From the NCBI GenBank assembly GCA_964035015.1, contig OZ036004.1, positions 4,132,668 through 4,196,667 of the forward strand: a DNA stretch of 64,000 nucleotides. Direction: 5' to 3'. Positions within the stretch are counted from its first letter, which is position 1, and the number at the start of each line of letters is the position of its first letter. The notes below the pieces were generated by a model. The model was not told the DNA's origin, searched no databases, and saw only the letters and a list, made by a program, of their open reading frames with translations. The translations under genes and the position numbers were made by a program. Positions 10,636 through 20,060 of this stretch are shown in pieces. Source of the stretch: Corallium rubrum (Eukaryota; Cnidaria; Anthozoa; Scleralcyonacea; Coralliidae).

Positions 10636-10820
10636 ATAGGCCTTATTCAAAAATGGCCGCCGAATTAGAATTCTTTTATGTGCATATAAATTAGCCCTTA
10701 TGACCTTGTTTTAAAGTAAAAATTACTTTGAATTTCACACATGAAAACGAGTTCATAAGGGCTAATTTATATGTATATAACAGAATTTTAATTCGGCGGC
10801 CATTTTTTAATAAGGTCTAT
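10636..10820. repeat. 185-bp MITE with about 68-bp terminal inverted repeats
   Basis: The left arm begins ATAGGCCTTATTCAAAAATG and runs through TGGCCGCCGAATTAGAATTC to CATATAAATTAGCCCTTATG. The right arm is its reverse complement with few mismatches. The arms fill most of the element. Inserted in the intron between the terminal exon and exon 11067-11151 of the zinc-finger gene. Confidence 0.92.
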
Positions 10821-11066
10821 TCAAACTAGATGTTTAATATGCCAGAGTTAGCATCGCTGAACTGTTTCACCACACGGGTTTTTAGTCTAAAGCTGAATAT
10901 TTTGAACTCCTAACTACATACCTGACAATCGCTAGATGCGTTACATTGCTTCTGGCTTTCTTATAACAGATTTTTTGAGTTTTCAGTAACGTGTAAAGTT
11001 GATAGTGTGAAATTTACAACTTCGGACTGTGCTCCATTTTAGCCCGATAAAATTATTATAATTTAC

Positions 11067-11151
11067 CTTCCATGTTCATAAATTGTTCATTTGAACAATC
11101 AGCGATATCCTGACCATCGCCAACGTCTGCATTGTCATCTGTTTCGAGTTC
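11067..11151 (-). CDS. Zinc-finger gene, acidic middle exon
   Basis: The minus-strand exon is 85 nt, bounded by acceptor ATGCTTAG and donor GGAAG|GTAAAT. Read in phase 0 it encodes ELETDDNADVGDGQDIADC then SNEQFMNME, an acidic linker without stops, and it ends in phase 1. That is the phase needed by the terminal exon (6796-9323) on one side and left by exon 12003-12175 (ends phase 0) on the other. The call rests on splice consensus plus phase agreement on both sides; the peptide has no domain of its own. Confidence 0.6.
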
Positions 11152-11214
11152 CTAAGCATATGAAAAACGATGACAATTTTTGGTGTATTCTCTAATATTT
11201 CTTTGTGGTTATGT

Positions 11215-11375
11215 ATCTATCATCGGCTTCCCCCTGGGGCCGACCCCCCGGGGACCCAGGGGGATTTGTCCAAGAGTCCAATACAATCACAACAAATACC
11301 CCAGGGTACAGGGCATGATCTATTAGTAAAAAATTGGGAAAAAATACCCCCTGGGTACAAGATTAATATTTTTCA
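11215..11375. repeat. GC-rich dispersed repeat, copy 1
   Basis: Contains CATCGGCTTCCCCCTGGGGC and a later CCCCAGGGTACAGG block. An inverted second copy lies at 11812-11968. The open frames across both are not genes. Confidence 0.75.
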
Positions 11376-11811
11376 TTAATAAAAAAATATGGACAATTTG
11401 TTATATTATGATAGCATTGTTTTAGCCAATTGATGCCCTTGACCAATTTCAAGAAATATAAAGTATAGTTGTAATAACAGTTTACAGTGCAACCATTATA
11501 TGACCATTAATGTTTAATAATATGCCAATATATATTTATATATGTTATAATACGCCAAATATTATTCGAACCGAATTTCAATGACAATATCATACATATT
11601 TTTGCTAACAAATTCCTCAATTGAATTTGCCACTACTGCTTTTTCTACTGATCTACTTAGATTCCACGCATTATAAACAGTTATGTTTTGTATGGGTATA
11701 CATGTACTATATTATAAAATACTTTCAAAATAGCACGCTGTCAAAACCTTGAAAAACCACTCCCAAACTGCAGGAAATCCCACCATGATAACATCAACCG
11801 CTGACCACTCA

Positions 11812-11968
11812 AGACCAAACCCCGGGGTATAAGACCCATGGGTAATATACGATTGAGGAAAATGTTGTCACTTCCCTGCGGCCTGGGAGAACAAGGAAAG
11901 GTAAAAAATCAACAAAAGCCCCTGGATTCCCGGGGGTCGGCCCCAGGGGGAAGCCGATGATAGATGCA
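11812..11968. repeat. GC-rich dispersed repeat, copy 2 (inverted)
   Basis: Reverse-complement relative of 11215-11375, sharing GCCCCAGGGGGAAGCCGATG at one end and a CCCCGGGGTATAAGACC block at the other. The pair could form a long stem in the intron transcript. Confidence 0.75.
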
Positions 11969-12002
11969 TTAATAAATAATTGAATGAGCTTAAAAAACAT
12001 AC

Positions 12003-12175
12003 CTCAGAAGTTTCTTCAGCAATGTGATTTTCCACCAAGCTGTTTTTTGGAAGTGCCACATTTGAAGACTTTTTCTTACACGAGTTCCCTTTCTTGTGTT
12101 GGGTGAAGGCTGTCAGCTGAGTAAAATAACGCTTACATGTTCCACACACAAAAATACACAGGTCATCTTGACAGT
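12003..12175 (-). CDS. Zinc-finger gene, N-terminal finger exon
   Basis: The minus-strand exon is 173 nt, with acceptor TTCTTCACCAG and donor CTGAG|GTATGT. It encodes DCQDDLCIFVCGTCKRYF, then TQLTAFTQHKKGNSC and a Lys/Ser-rich tail, i.e. a single Cys-x2-Cys...His...Cys finger near the protein N-terminus. An isolated first finger of this form (FxCGxCKxxF, AFxxHK, C), preceded by acidic residues and far from the main finger clusters, is the arrangement I know from ZNF341-type proteins. The exon enters in phase 1 and leaves in phase 0, matching exon 11067-11151. The open frame continuing leftward past 12003 runs into repeat DNA and is not coding. Confidence 0.65.
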
Positions 12176-12254
12176 CTGGTGAAGAAAAGACCATCTTTTA
12201 ATATTTAAATGCACACTACAGGAATCTATTATAGTTTTTACAGGTTTAATCTAG

Positions 12255-12320
12255 GTAGACTGGTTTCCTCCTGTAGTAACCCTGGACCAATGAGGGTGGG
12301 CCCTTACTGGACCTCTGAGG
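12255..12320. repeat. Dispersed repeat fragment (pair with 17448-17512)
   Basis: GGTTTCCTCCTGTAGTAACC followed by CTGGACCAATG and TTACTGGACCTCTGAGG recurs inverted at 17448-17512. No coding signal. Confidence 0.6.
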
Positions 12321-12364
12321 AGAACAGTTTAGATATAACTGATAGAGTTATTCAGTATAAATAA

Positions 12365-12534
12365 GGTTAAAGGGATTTTAGGTGAAGGAAAATGCAAGTG
12401 TAGAATATATACATTTTAAGACCAAACTGGGACCAGTTGCAAAAAATGCAACTACACAGGCCTTCCAGCAGGAATCGAACCCATGACCTTGTGATTCTAG
12501 TGCAATGCTCTGACCACTGAGCCATGGAGGCCAT
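12365..12534 (-). mobile_element. tRNA-derived SINE
   Basis: Read on the minus strand, it begins GGCCTCCATGGCTCAGTGG with an A-box (TGGCTCAGTGGT, 12513-12524) and a B-box (GGTTCGATTCC, 12471-12481) about 32 nt apart. A non-tRNA tail follows, including GACCAAACTTGG-like and ATATATTCTACACTTGC sequence. The tail recurs without the head at 12640-12727. It is not a functional tRNA: the stems beyond the boxes do not close into a cloverleaf. Intronic to the zinc-finger gene model. Confidence 0.82.
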
Positions 12535-12639
12535 TGCCGAGAGCTTGATCGTGAGTTCTGTATACATTAAGGTGGTAATGCCAGGAGAGAATTACGTTTA
12601 TTAGAAGTAATATTGGGCACTTCACTCGATTACATGGCA

Positions 12640-12727
12640 TGTTCAAGGGATTTTTGGTGAAGGAAAATTTGAGTGTAGAATATATACATTTTAAGACCAA
12701 ACTGGGCCCAGTTGTGAAAAATGCAAT
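12640..12727 (-). mobile_element. SINE tail fragment, second copy
   Basis: Shares the tail of the SINE at 12365-12534 in the same orientation (plus-strand GGTGAAGGAAAAT, GTGTAGAATATATACATTTT) but lacks the tRNA-like head. A weaker relative is seen at about 60120-60170. Confidence 0.75.
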
Positions 12728-13054
12728 ACTGTAGTTTAGTTTCAGTAGACCCCCACTACACATAGCAAAAGGATTGTAGTGAGTCAGTACATGATGTGTG
12801 GGATGCTACCTGCTGAAAGACACACAGAGGTTAAGTGAAGACCTGAGGCCTCAGACCTTTGAAGGGAAACTACAAGAGTCAGGTTAGAGTCAGGTAGACA
12901 AGTCCCTCAATCTATAGTTATTACAGTAGGTGAACTGATTAAGTAAATTGATATATTTTTTTCTATTTTCATTACAACATTTTTTGTAATTGGTTAATGA
13001 GATTGAGCACCTGTTCCTCTTCCTAGGCTCAAACAATGCAGTGAGCAACCTTAA

Positions 13055-13979
13055 TTACCGTAGAACTCCAAAAGTAACAGCCCCCTGAAAGTAATGGCCC
13101 CCTGAAAGTAACAATCAATTTGTGACACTTTTAAAATTTCCTGAAAGTAGCAGCCCTGAAAATAGTGGCCCCTTCGAAAGTGGTGCATTTTTAATGTTTC
13201 AAATATGTACAGTACATGTTTATCCAATAAAAAAGTAATGTTCATATTAAAACTGAACAATCAACTTAAAGCTAGTACAGTAATATTACCAGGGTTAAGT
13301 CACGTTGGCCTGAAAAACAGAGAAAAATCTTCTCAATGTTTCGAGCGAAGAGCCCTTCGTCAGGAGAAATTAGTAAACAACTCACATGTGGTCACGCGTA
13401 TTTATAGCAGAGCTACAATGGGAATCACGTGAACACATGTAAGCCAATAAAAACAAAGTAAACAAATAAATTAATATGTAATTTTAGCCTGTGTGCAGGT
13501 GCTGACCAAATTTGTGGGTCAGCTACCTGCAAATAGGCAAGCTGACCCACAAATTTGGTCAGCACCTGCACACAGGCTAAAATTACATATTAATTTATTT
13601 GTTTACTTTGTTTTTATTGGCTTACATGTGTTCACGTGATTCCCATTGTAGCTCTGCTATAAATATGCGTGCCCGCATGTGAGTTGTTTACTAATTTCTC
13701 CTGACGAAGGGCCTTCGCTCGAAACGTCGAGAAGATTTTTCTCTGTTTTTTAGTACAGTAATACATCATTGTTTTTTCAATTATCGACATTTCAATATTT
13801 ACAACATATTCTCTCTTTATAAGTTGCAATCATCACCACCGATGTAAATAAATAGTTTCTGATGAACGGAGACTTTTGATATTTCTTCTTAATTTATTTC
13901 AACCATCTGAAAGTAGTGCTCCCTAAGGGCTGCTAAATCTGAAAGTAATCCCCCCATTACTTTTGGAATTCTACGGTAA
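13055..13979. mobile_element. Non-autonomous TIR element with nested foldback
   Basis: TTACCGTAGAACTCCAAAAG at the left pairs with CTTTTGGAATTCTACGGTAA at the right. Subterminal CTGAAAGTA repeats lie next to both ends. The middle holds the independent foldback 13310-13753, so one element is nested in the other. No transposase frame is present. Confidence 0.75.
13310..13753. repeat. Long foldback with about 215-bp arms
   Basis: The arms are nearly identical reverse complements around a 17-nt loop (13524-13540). The outer ends carry CTGACGAAGGGC...GCTCGAAACGTC (right arm, plus strand) and its complement (left arm), the same hammerhead-core-like motif seen at 10255. The structure suggests two inverted copies of a Penelope-like terminal region, but no protein-coding part remains. 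Confidence 0.9.
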
Positions 13980-14019
13980 CTGAACAACCTTAATTAATTA
14001 ATTAATATAAACAACTTAC

Positions 14020-14029
14020 CGGAGAACAT
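14020..14029 (-). CDS. Candidate start exon of the zinc-finger gene
   Basis: On the minus strand, ATGTTCTCCG is followed by a strong donor (GTAAGT) and leaves phase 1, as exon 12003-12175 requires, giving a start MFSD. A possible acceptor (GTTTTCAG) lies 9 nt before the ATG, which would make a 19-nt microexon. An alternative start exon is ATGGCAGGCGAAG at 17167-17179, also phase 1 but with a weak donor (GTTAAA). Neither can be chosen without transcript data. Confidence 0.3.
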
Positions 14030-14157
14030 AGTTGGTTTCTGAAAACTTGGACCTACATGTAACCAACAAATACATGTAGCTTATTTTAATAAACAATACT
14101 AATTTGTTTTGTCAGTTCTTGCTGGGCAAAATGGTTAGATGTTAAAATTCAGAAAAC

Positions 14158-14253
14158 TCTTGAGCTCCAGACCAGGCTTGAACACACAAGCTTCTGAATG
14201 CTTAGCTAAACACTCTAACCATTGAGCCACTAGAACTCAGTTTGCAATGCAGT
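14158..14253 (-). mobile_element. tRNA-derived SINE, second family
   Basis: On the minus strand an A-box-like TGGCTCAATGGTTAGAG (about 14213-14229) and a B-box-like GTTCAAGCC (about 14175-14183) are spaced about 35 nt. The tail is interrupted immediately by the hAT element at 14262. Too diverged for a working tRNA. Confidence 0.65.
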
Positions 14254-14798
14254 GTAGCAGATAGGGATGAGCCAATCAAGAAAAATCAAATTTACCAATC
14301 CGATAAATTCCGATACGATTTATGATCTGATCGGCCGATTTATCGGCGGTTACCGATATTTGTCAACAGGAATTCCTGACACTTGATTTGTGGCAAAACA
14401 ATAGCAAAAAAACATAACGTATATTGTTTGGCAAATATAATGTGATCATTAACCATCAGTCATCGGCAAGACAGAGTTTAAGTTGAAATATGAAAAATGA
14501 AATACGATTGACGAAAGTCAAAAACAAAAAACGTTTCACCAAACAAGAAATATGACGCGTTAAACATGATGCACCTTATCAAATTAATTAAATTTTATAG
14601 TTTCTTTGTAGAATCACTATAACTTGGTGTTTTTCTTAAAAAAGAAAATGAAATTCACAAGTATAAAATCCAGAATAGTATTTATTGGAGTGCCGATATA
14701 TGTCGATGTAATCGACCGATAACCGATCAGCCTGAAAGTTGCCGATTATCGGCTTCTACCGATTAATTTCCAATTATCGGCTCATCCCTAGTAGCAGA
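14254..14798. mobile_element. Non-autonomous hAT-type element with 8-bp target-site duplication
   Basis: The element proper is 14262-14790 (529 bp). It starts TAGGGATGAGCC and ends GGCTCATCCCTA, and the subterminal regions are rich in CCGATAA/TTATCGG. It is flanked by an exact 8-bp direct repeat GTAGCAGA (14254-14261 and 14791-14798), the duplication length typical of hAT transposons. No transposase frame is present. Confidence 0.88.
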
Positions 14799-15023
14799 CA
14801 CTACTCATCTGATCCACTGACCACCCAATATATGTATACTGTAGAACTAGGGTCTATATTGGGGTTGAGCTTACCAGGGCTTGACATTTGAAATTTTCAG
14901 CAGTATCCAAGTGGATACCAGGTTTCCGAATTTGGTATCCCTCCTTGAAATCTAGAATCCCACTTTTGAATACTAAACATCTCAACTTGCAATATCTAAA
15001 ATTAACTATGACAGTTCATGACA

Positions 15024-15150
15024 GTACATGCATTACGTTACATTACATTACATTACATTACAAGACATTACATTACATTCTAAGATGTTACGCTACATTC
15101 TAAGATGTTACATGTCGTTACATTCTAAGACATTACATTACATTATAAGA
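15024..15150. repeat. ATTAC pentamer microsatellite, partly degenerate
   Basis: Tandem TTACA units at 15030-15080, then looser repeats with CTAAGATGTTAC. Small open frames here are artefacts. Confidence 0.85.
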
Positions 15151-15344
15151 TGTTACATCAGATTTCTGTGGCTGTGTACTATCAAAATTTTTATTGAAAT
15201 ATGGATGAAGTGCGATCAGGTAAAGGCAAAAATTTTATTGTATCCCGTTGGATACTGAATATCCCGTTGGATACTGAAGTTAAGACTTCTAGTATCCAAA
15301 ACGAAAATTTAGTATCCCGTGGAAGCCCTGGCTTACAGTCTTAG

Positions 15345-16365
15345 GGGCCATTTACATGAATCCGGATTGAGTTTCAATCCGGATTGAAAAGTGAAGTCAA
15401 TCTGTGTTTACATGGGAATTGGGTTTCTGGATTGAAATCCACCTGAAATCTGTAAATATTTGAAAACACACATGCACTGTTAATGTTCTAGTCCTCTCTG
15501 TCACGTTTTTCACTCTGGAATGAAACTTACACCAGCTTTAAATGATTCCGGAATGAAATTTCAATCCAGAATGAGATTTCAATCTGGAATGAGAACTGGA
15601 CTGAACTCAATCCGGAATGAGCTAATCTCAATCCGGATTCATGTAAACAGATAAAGGGGTTTGATCCAGGGGTTTCATTAGAAACCGGCGAACTCCAGTG
15701 GCTACTTTCCAGATCATCGCCGGCTACTTTCATAATCATTGTTTTAAATTTTAATAGTAAATACCGTATACATGTTCACTTTGAGCCGTTCCATTTTCTC
15801 TTGAAAGCACAAGTGAACTTGAATGTGAAGAAAGCTGGTTTCTGTGGAAATTTGTAATTTCTTGCTTGATAATATTCTGTATTAAATCTGTATTAGGGAC
15901 CTTAAGATCTAGGACAGCAACCTCAACGACGACGTCATTTAAACAAAATAATTATATTTGCAAAACAACGAGAATGAATAATTTTTACTCCCTAGAGTAA
16001 TCCCAACACCATCCCCGTTCTTTATACAACGCCACTTAGAGCATTTTCACGTCTTCAAGAGGACGTCAACGGCTAAAAGATGAGAACTGTTGCTTAAGAT
16101 TGACTTCAAATCTTCAATACAGACACTACAGTAATTTTAGCAAAGTGCTGGAAATGGTGTTTCCGAGGTTCTAGACTTCAAAAATTTCCCGGGTGCACCA
16201 CCCCAACAAATGCGGTCCTAAATTGCTACCTCCATGTTCAGCTGCCTACTTTCTAAAATGAGCCTGCTACTTTCAAAATTAATGAAACCCCTGTTGATCA
16301 GAAGCAGAATGAGTTCAATCCGGATTGAAATTCAATCTGGATTCATGTAAATGGCCCTTTAGTGT
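15345..16365. mobile_element. Nested pair of TIR elements
   Basis: Outer element: GGGGCCATTTACATGAATCC at about 15349 is inverted at about 16335-16360, and CAATCCGGATTGA-type palindromes are repeated inside both ends and at about 15590-15640. Inner element: TTGATCCAGGGGTTTCATTA at about 15660 is inverted as AATGAAACCCCTGTTGATCA at about 16283-16302, also with GCTACTTTC repeats at both ends. The inner element appears inserted in the outer one. No protein-coding frame. Confidence 0.75.
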
Positions 16366-17112
16366 TTGATAGTGACGTCTGGGCCATTCCATTTAATGTA
16401 CACCCTCACCCCCTATGGATGAGGTCATTCAAGATTCAATCCCTAAGAAAATTTAAACATTAAAGTGCATTGGAAAATATCCAGAGATCAAAGGATGCCA
16501 ATAACCCAGGGCAGGATTAAGGTTGGGCCCCTTGACCCCCTAGTCCCAAGCCCTGGAGCCTAACACTTTCTAATAAGGAATTGAAATGCAGCACAGAAGA
16601 ATTCACAATCAGAAAGCAGCCCACAGAATATGCTGCTTTTGCCATATCACCCATATGGTTTATGGTTAATCCGGTAAGGGGTGTGGATATTATATGGCAA
16701 GACCCTGATTGCTAGCAAAACTGCAGTTGTGAAACTGCAGGCAGAAACCATGAACTGAAGGGTCCTGGCTGTATTTCTAATCAATTTGACTGAAGCAAAA
16801 ATAGATTAGTGTACGCTTTGTAAAATTTAAAAAAAACTGTCAGGTTCAAGGCTGATTGATAGATTATATGTGAATTATTTCGACACGAAAAGCTATTTAT
16901 TTATAACCAAACGATACGCGTAAGATAAGATCGTGAATAATTAGAAATATAACGTGTTTTTAAATCCAATTTCAATCAAGAACAATGACAGTGAACTCTT
17001 ATATCAAGTCACCAGTAAATGCAGCAATTTACTACAAATTGTATGAACGAACGAAATTAACTTAAGCAATTAAATAAGATAATGTTAAGTATTATAAATA
17101 GTATTTACTCAC
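16366..17112. other. Gene-free spacer
   Basis: No exon or repeat with clear structure was recognised. AT-rich, with short uninformative frames. Confidence 0.4.
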
Positions 17113-17250
17113 CGAATCAGTTTAAAAATGAAGACAGCCAGAAAATGATCTCATAAAAATTTTAACCTTCGCCTGCCATGTTGAAAAGATTTTGACTTAA
17201 ATTGGATCACTCAGAAGGTCTAGCGTCTTCAAGCGCAGGGGGACGGGACC
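17113..17250 (-). other. Candidate 5' UTR exon
   Basis: On the minus strand, GC-richer sequence containing ATGGCAGGCGAAGG (ATG at 17177-17179, followed quickly by TAA) ends at a good donor, GATTCG|GTGAGT, at 17113/17112. It could be the first, non-coding exon of the zinc-finger gene, spliced to 14038-14020 or 12175. Weak evidence: context and donor only. Confidence 0.25.
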
Positions 17251-17381
17251 CAATCTCAATTTATGTTGTAAACTGCGCTATAAAAACTTTTTAAAATTAT
17301 TAAAAAGCTGACAAGAATAAGAGGATTTTTTGAGCAAGATAAGCTTTTATTTATAGTTAGTAACCATATCAGTCATATCTA

Positions 17382-17410
17382 GGGGGGGGGGGGGGGGGGG
17401 GGGGGGGGGA
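17382..17410. repeat. Poly-G run
   Basis: About 27 consecutive G, followed by AGGGGGA-type sequence. A second run of about 14 G is at 17777-17790. Both are prone to sequencing length error. Confidence 0.9.
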
Positions 17411-17447
17411 GAAAAGGGGGAGGGGGAGGAAAAGGGGGTGAAGGAGA

Positions 17448-17512
17448 GGAACTAGAGGTCCAATAAGTATCTCCCATTGGTCCAGTGTTACTACAGGAGG
17501 AAACCAGAGTAC
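17448..17512. repeat. Dispersed repeat fragment (inverted relative of 12255-12320)
   Basis: Reverse complement reads TCTGGTTTCCTCCTGTAGTA then CACTGGACCAATG, as in the copy at 12255-12320. Confidence 0.6.
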
Positions 17513-17825
17513 CTTACTTCCCTCCCAGTTTGACTCCACTAAACACAGATTTTCTCAACTCTTCTGATATGCAACCAAGTTGAAATTTTAGTGTGTTGCT
17601 GACCAGGAATAAACCTGAGTTGCAGAGATGACAGAGCTAACACACATTCACTTTTTCAAGTTGGGGGGCAAAGCCTCACAAATTTCCAATAAATGCATGA
17701 AAAGCATATTTGGATTTTGAGTGTTTTTGCCTATTTTGTTGAATATTTCCAAAATATTGACTATTTTGACATGGAAGGGGGGGGGGGGGGGCTGAAATGT
17801 ATCAGTAAATTGTACTTTAAATAAC

Positions 17826-17831
17826 TTTATT
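17826..17831 (-). terminator. Poly(A) signal AATAAA of the fucosyltransferase gene
   Basis: AATAAA on the minus strand about 140 nt after the stop codon at 17970, in an AT-rich 3' region. It is a plausible 3' end signal, unproven. Confidence 0.5.
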
Positions 17832-17969
17832 GTATTTTCACAAAAAACTTAGGAGTTTTGGTGACAATTACAAAATATTAAATTAAGATTTACAACCATT
17901 TAAAATAACTCTGTTTATATCAAAAATTAAGTGTTACAAAAATAAGTTAGTTACAACGAGGTATTAAAA

Positions 17970-19181
17970 TTATGAAACTTTAATTAATTTTGCCAGCCTT
18001 ACACTACTTTTTGTGTCACAAGTTTCTGTTGGTAACCCATTGTGTCCCTTAGGATCCTTGGCTATCCTCATGCATACTCGACAGTACAGGGGCAAACCGT
18101 CCCACCACTGTCCAATTGATGACTTGTAATATTTTGGTGGGAAATTAAAACCTTCGTACTTCCATTTTAAGTATTTATTGTATTCCACCTTGTTCTGAGC
18201 AAGATAGCGAAGATATTCAGCCAACTTTTTTGGTGAAGGAAAATCCTTCACTTTGATAACAGAATGTTTTAAATTCCCCCACTGAAGAACTTCGTCAATT
18301 TTATCTGTCCCCAACCAGACCGGAACACTGCCAGCTGACAAAGCATAGTATATCTTCTCGGTCATGTAATAATCACAGTCAGCATTTGTAAAAACCAGAA
18401 TAAACTTGTAACTTCGGAGTAAATCTTTTAGCTTGGTGTCGTTGCGATCCTGAGTCCTTTTCAGGAACTTGTGCGTACGCAGGCAACTACCGTAGAAATC
18501 GATCTTGATGTATTTTTTCATTTCCCCCATGTAATGCGTCCGCAGTGGCTCGCAGTTACTGTACACGGCGAGGATTAGTTTTGTCTTTTTATGAAAAGGC
18601 AAAGGCGGATATAGCTTTGGTTTTAGAAACTCTGGTGAAGGAAAATCAGAGTCCAGTCGATAGCTCACAAAGTAATTAAATCTAGACATCATCTCTTGGT
18701 CTCTGAGTACAGGCGTAAAGACAGGATTCTCATGCGTTTGTAGGATCCACGGGAGCTTATTCTCAAAAGCCCGGGGAGGCAGATCGTCTGTACTGATGTC
18801 CCTTGAATGAAAAACGATACCAGATGCCTCTGAAACACGATGTTTGCTCGTCGAAAGTTCGCATTTTACAGGACAATTCTCACCAACATAATAAAACGGC
18901 CATTGGTACTGCGAACCATCTTCGAGCTTCGGTATTGAACCGAAAAAGGTTGTCCAAAATATAAGAAGAACTTTGTCCTTTTTGTTTCGTGTCTTCAAAC
19001 CTTTGTTTGAAGGGCCAAAAGGTGTATTGAGTACGCTTGCTATCGATTCGTTTATGTCAATGAATTTCACGCTAGCATCATCCTCTGGCTGTATATGGTC
19101 TGGCTGAAGTACATAGAACAAAAAGAGAACGATCGCCAAAAAGATTAAGATATTCTTGTACTTTTTAACCCACCAAAACAT
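17970..19181 (-). CDS. Alpha-1,3-fucosyltransferase-type glycosyltransferase (GT10)
   Basis: An intact single exon on the minus strand, 403 residues from the ATG at 19181; the frame is open a little further but has no earlier ATG. Topology is that of a Golgi type II enzyme: a short basic N-terminus, a transmembrane anchor at about 9-25 (ILIFLAIVLFLFYVL), a stem, then the catalytic domain. GT10 landmarks are NYFVSYRLDSDFP (about 169-181), VYSNCEPLRTHYM...IDFYGSC (about 206-233), and the donor-binding region FTNADCDYYMTEKIYYAL then SAGSVPVWLG (about 264-291), corresponding to the family's DYVTEK...G.VPV signature. Enzymes of this family move fucose from GDP-fucose to GlcNAc-containing glycans; acceptor specificity cannot be read here. 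The Cys-rich C-terminus (YCRVCMR) may be disulfide-bonded. No frameshift is seen. The 5' flank has a relative at 56945-57075. Confidence 0.9.
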   Translation of the reverse strand: MFWWVKKYKNILIFLAIVLFLFYVLQPDHIQPEDDASVKFIDINESIASVLNTPFGPSNKGLKTRNKKDKVLLIFWTTFFGSIPKLEDGSQYQWPFYYVGENCPVKCELSTSKHRVSEASGIVFHSRDISTDDLPPRAFENKLPWILQTHENPVFTPVLRDQEMMSRFNYFVSYRLDSDFPSPEFLKPKLYPPLPFHKKTKLILAVYSNCEPLRTHYMGEMKKYIKIDFYGSCLRTHKFLKRTQDRNDTKLKDLLRSYKFILVFTNADCDYYMTEKIYYALSAGSVPVWLGTDKIDEVLQWGNLKHSVIKVKDFPSPKKLAEYLRYLAQNKVEYNKYLKWKYEGFNFPPKYYKSSIGQWWDGLPLYCRVCMRIAKDPKGHNGLPTETCDTKSSVRLAKLIKVS

Positions 19182-19199
19182 CTCCCGTTCCAAAAAAAT

Positions 19200-20040
19200 T
19201 TACTTGCAATTCAATTATTGTATTCGAATATTGTCGTAATTGGTCGGAAGCACTTCGGATGTTCTTCAAAATGTCACTTCCTGTTGGAACACCGATTCGC
19301 AACACTTGCCCCGCAGACAGCCTCCAAAAGTCTCGCCAGCAATCGCAGGGTTGAATGCAAAAAAAGGGCAAAGTCGTTCAGTATTCTAAACAATTTGGGA
19401 CTAGAAGGCAGTGCCGTGGGAAGCAGGGATTCTAGGGGGTCTGTATGGGGGCATGCCGCCCCGGAAAATTTTTGAATTTTGGGTCTCTGAAACGGCATTT
19501 CCTGCATTTTGAGGTCGTATTTTCGGTTCCGGAAATTTTTATTTTGGTCTCGCATTATTTAAAATTTATCATAATTATATTCAGCCTAGCTGACGTCCGG
19601 GCCCACTACTAGAAGCCTCCGAGTCTCGCCGGATTTGCGGAGAATTGTATTGCGTACTACAACAGACGATTAATTATCTGTTTATCTAAAATGCCTAGGG
19701 GTTAAAAACGGCAGGGTTTGCAACCCCTCCCCCCTAGTTGCCCGCCTGTAACAGCGGGCGTGTATAGTATACTGTAAGTCTCAACGATTTTCCTCAATTA
19801 CCCCATAGGATCCCTCAAGTTGCGCCCACAGTTTTACGCAGCAGAATCAAAAGCTAGAAATGGAAAGAATTACACGGAAACATTGCCTTGGTAAGCTCAG
19901 GACTTTACAAAATTACTAAATAACAAGAAAAAAGCCGAAAGAAAAACAAAACGTGCTAAATAAAAACACATGAACGAGCATTGCAAAAAAGCACTCCTAA
20001 CGTGGCACACGACAATATCACGTAATACCTGAAAAAGGTA
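19200..20040. other. 5' flank of the fucosyltransferase gene and dispersed repeat
   Basis: 19200-19300 (GTCGTAATTGGTCGGAAGCA, CACTTCCTGTTGGAA) is shared with 56945-57075. 19425-19560 looks like a dispersed repeat (CATGCCGCCCCGGAAAATTT). No coding exon was recognised in the rest. Confidence 0.4.
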
Positions 20041-20060
20041 TACATATAACCACCAGGTAT

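Noticed and set aside
12471..12534. Functional tRNA gene
   Set aside because: A- and B-boxes are present, but the stems do not close, and the unit continues into a SINE tail that recurs nearby.
15024..15150. Telomere-like repeat
   Set aside because: The unit is ATTAC, not TTAGGG, and it decays quickly; ordinary microsatellite.
17560..17645. Third tRNA-derived SINE
   Set aside because: Only weak B-box-like sequence; the A-box is too degenerate to support a call.
19182..19193. Fucosyltransferase start four codons earlier
   Set aside because: That codon is TTG; the first ATG is at 19181.
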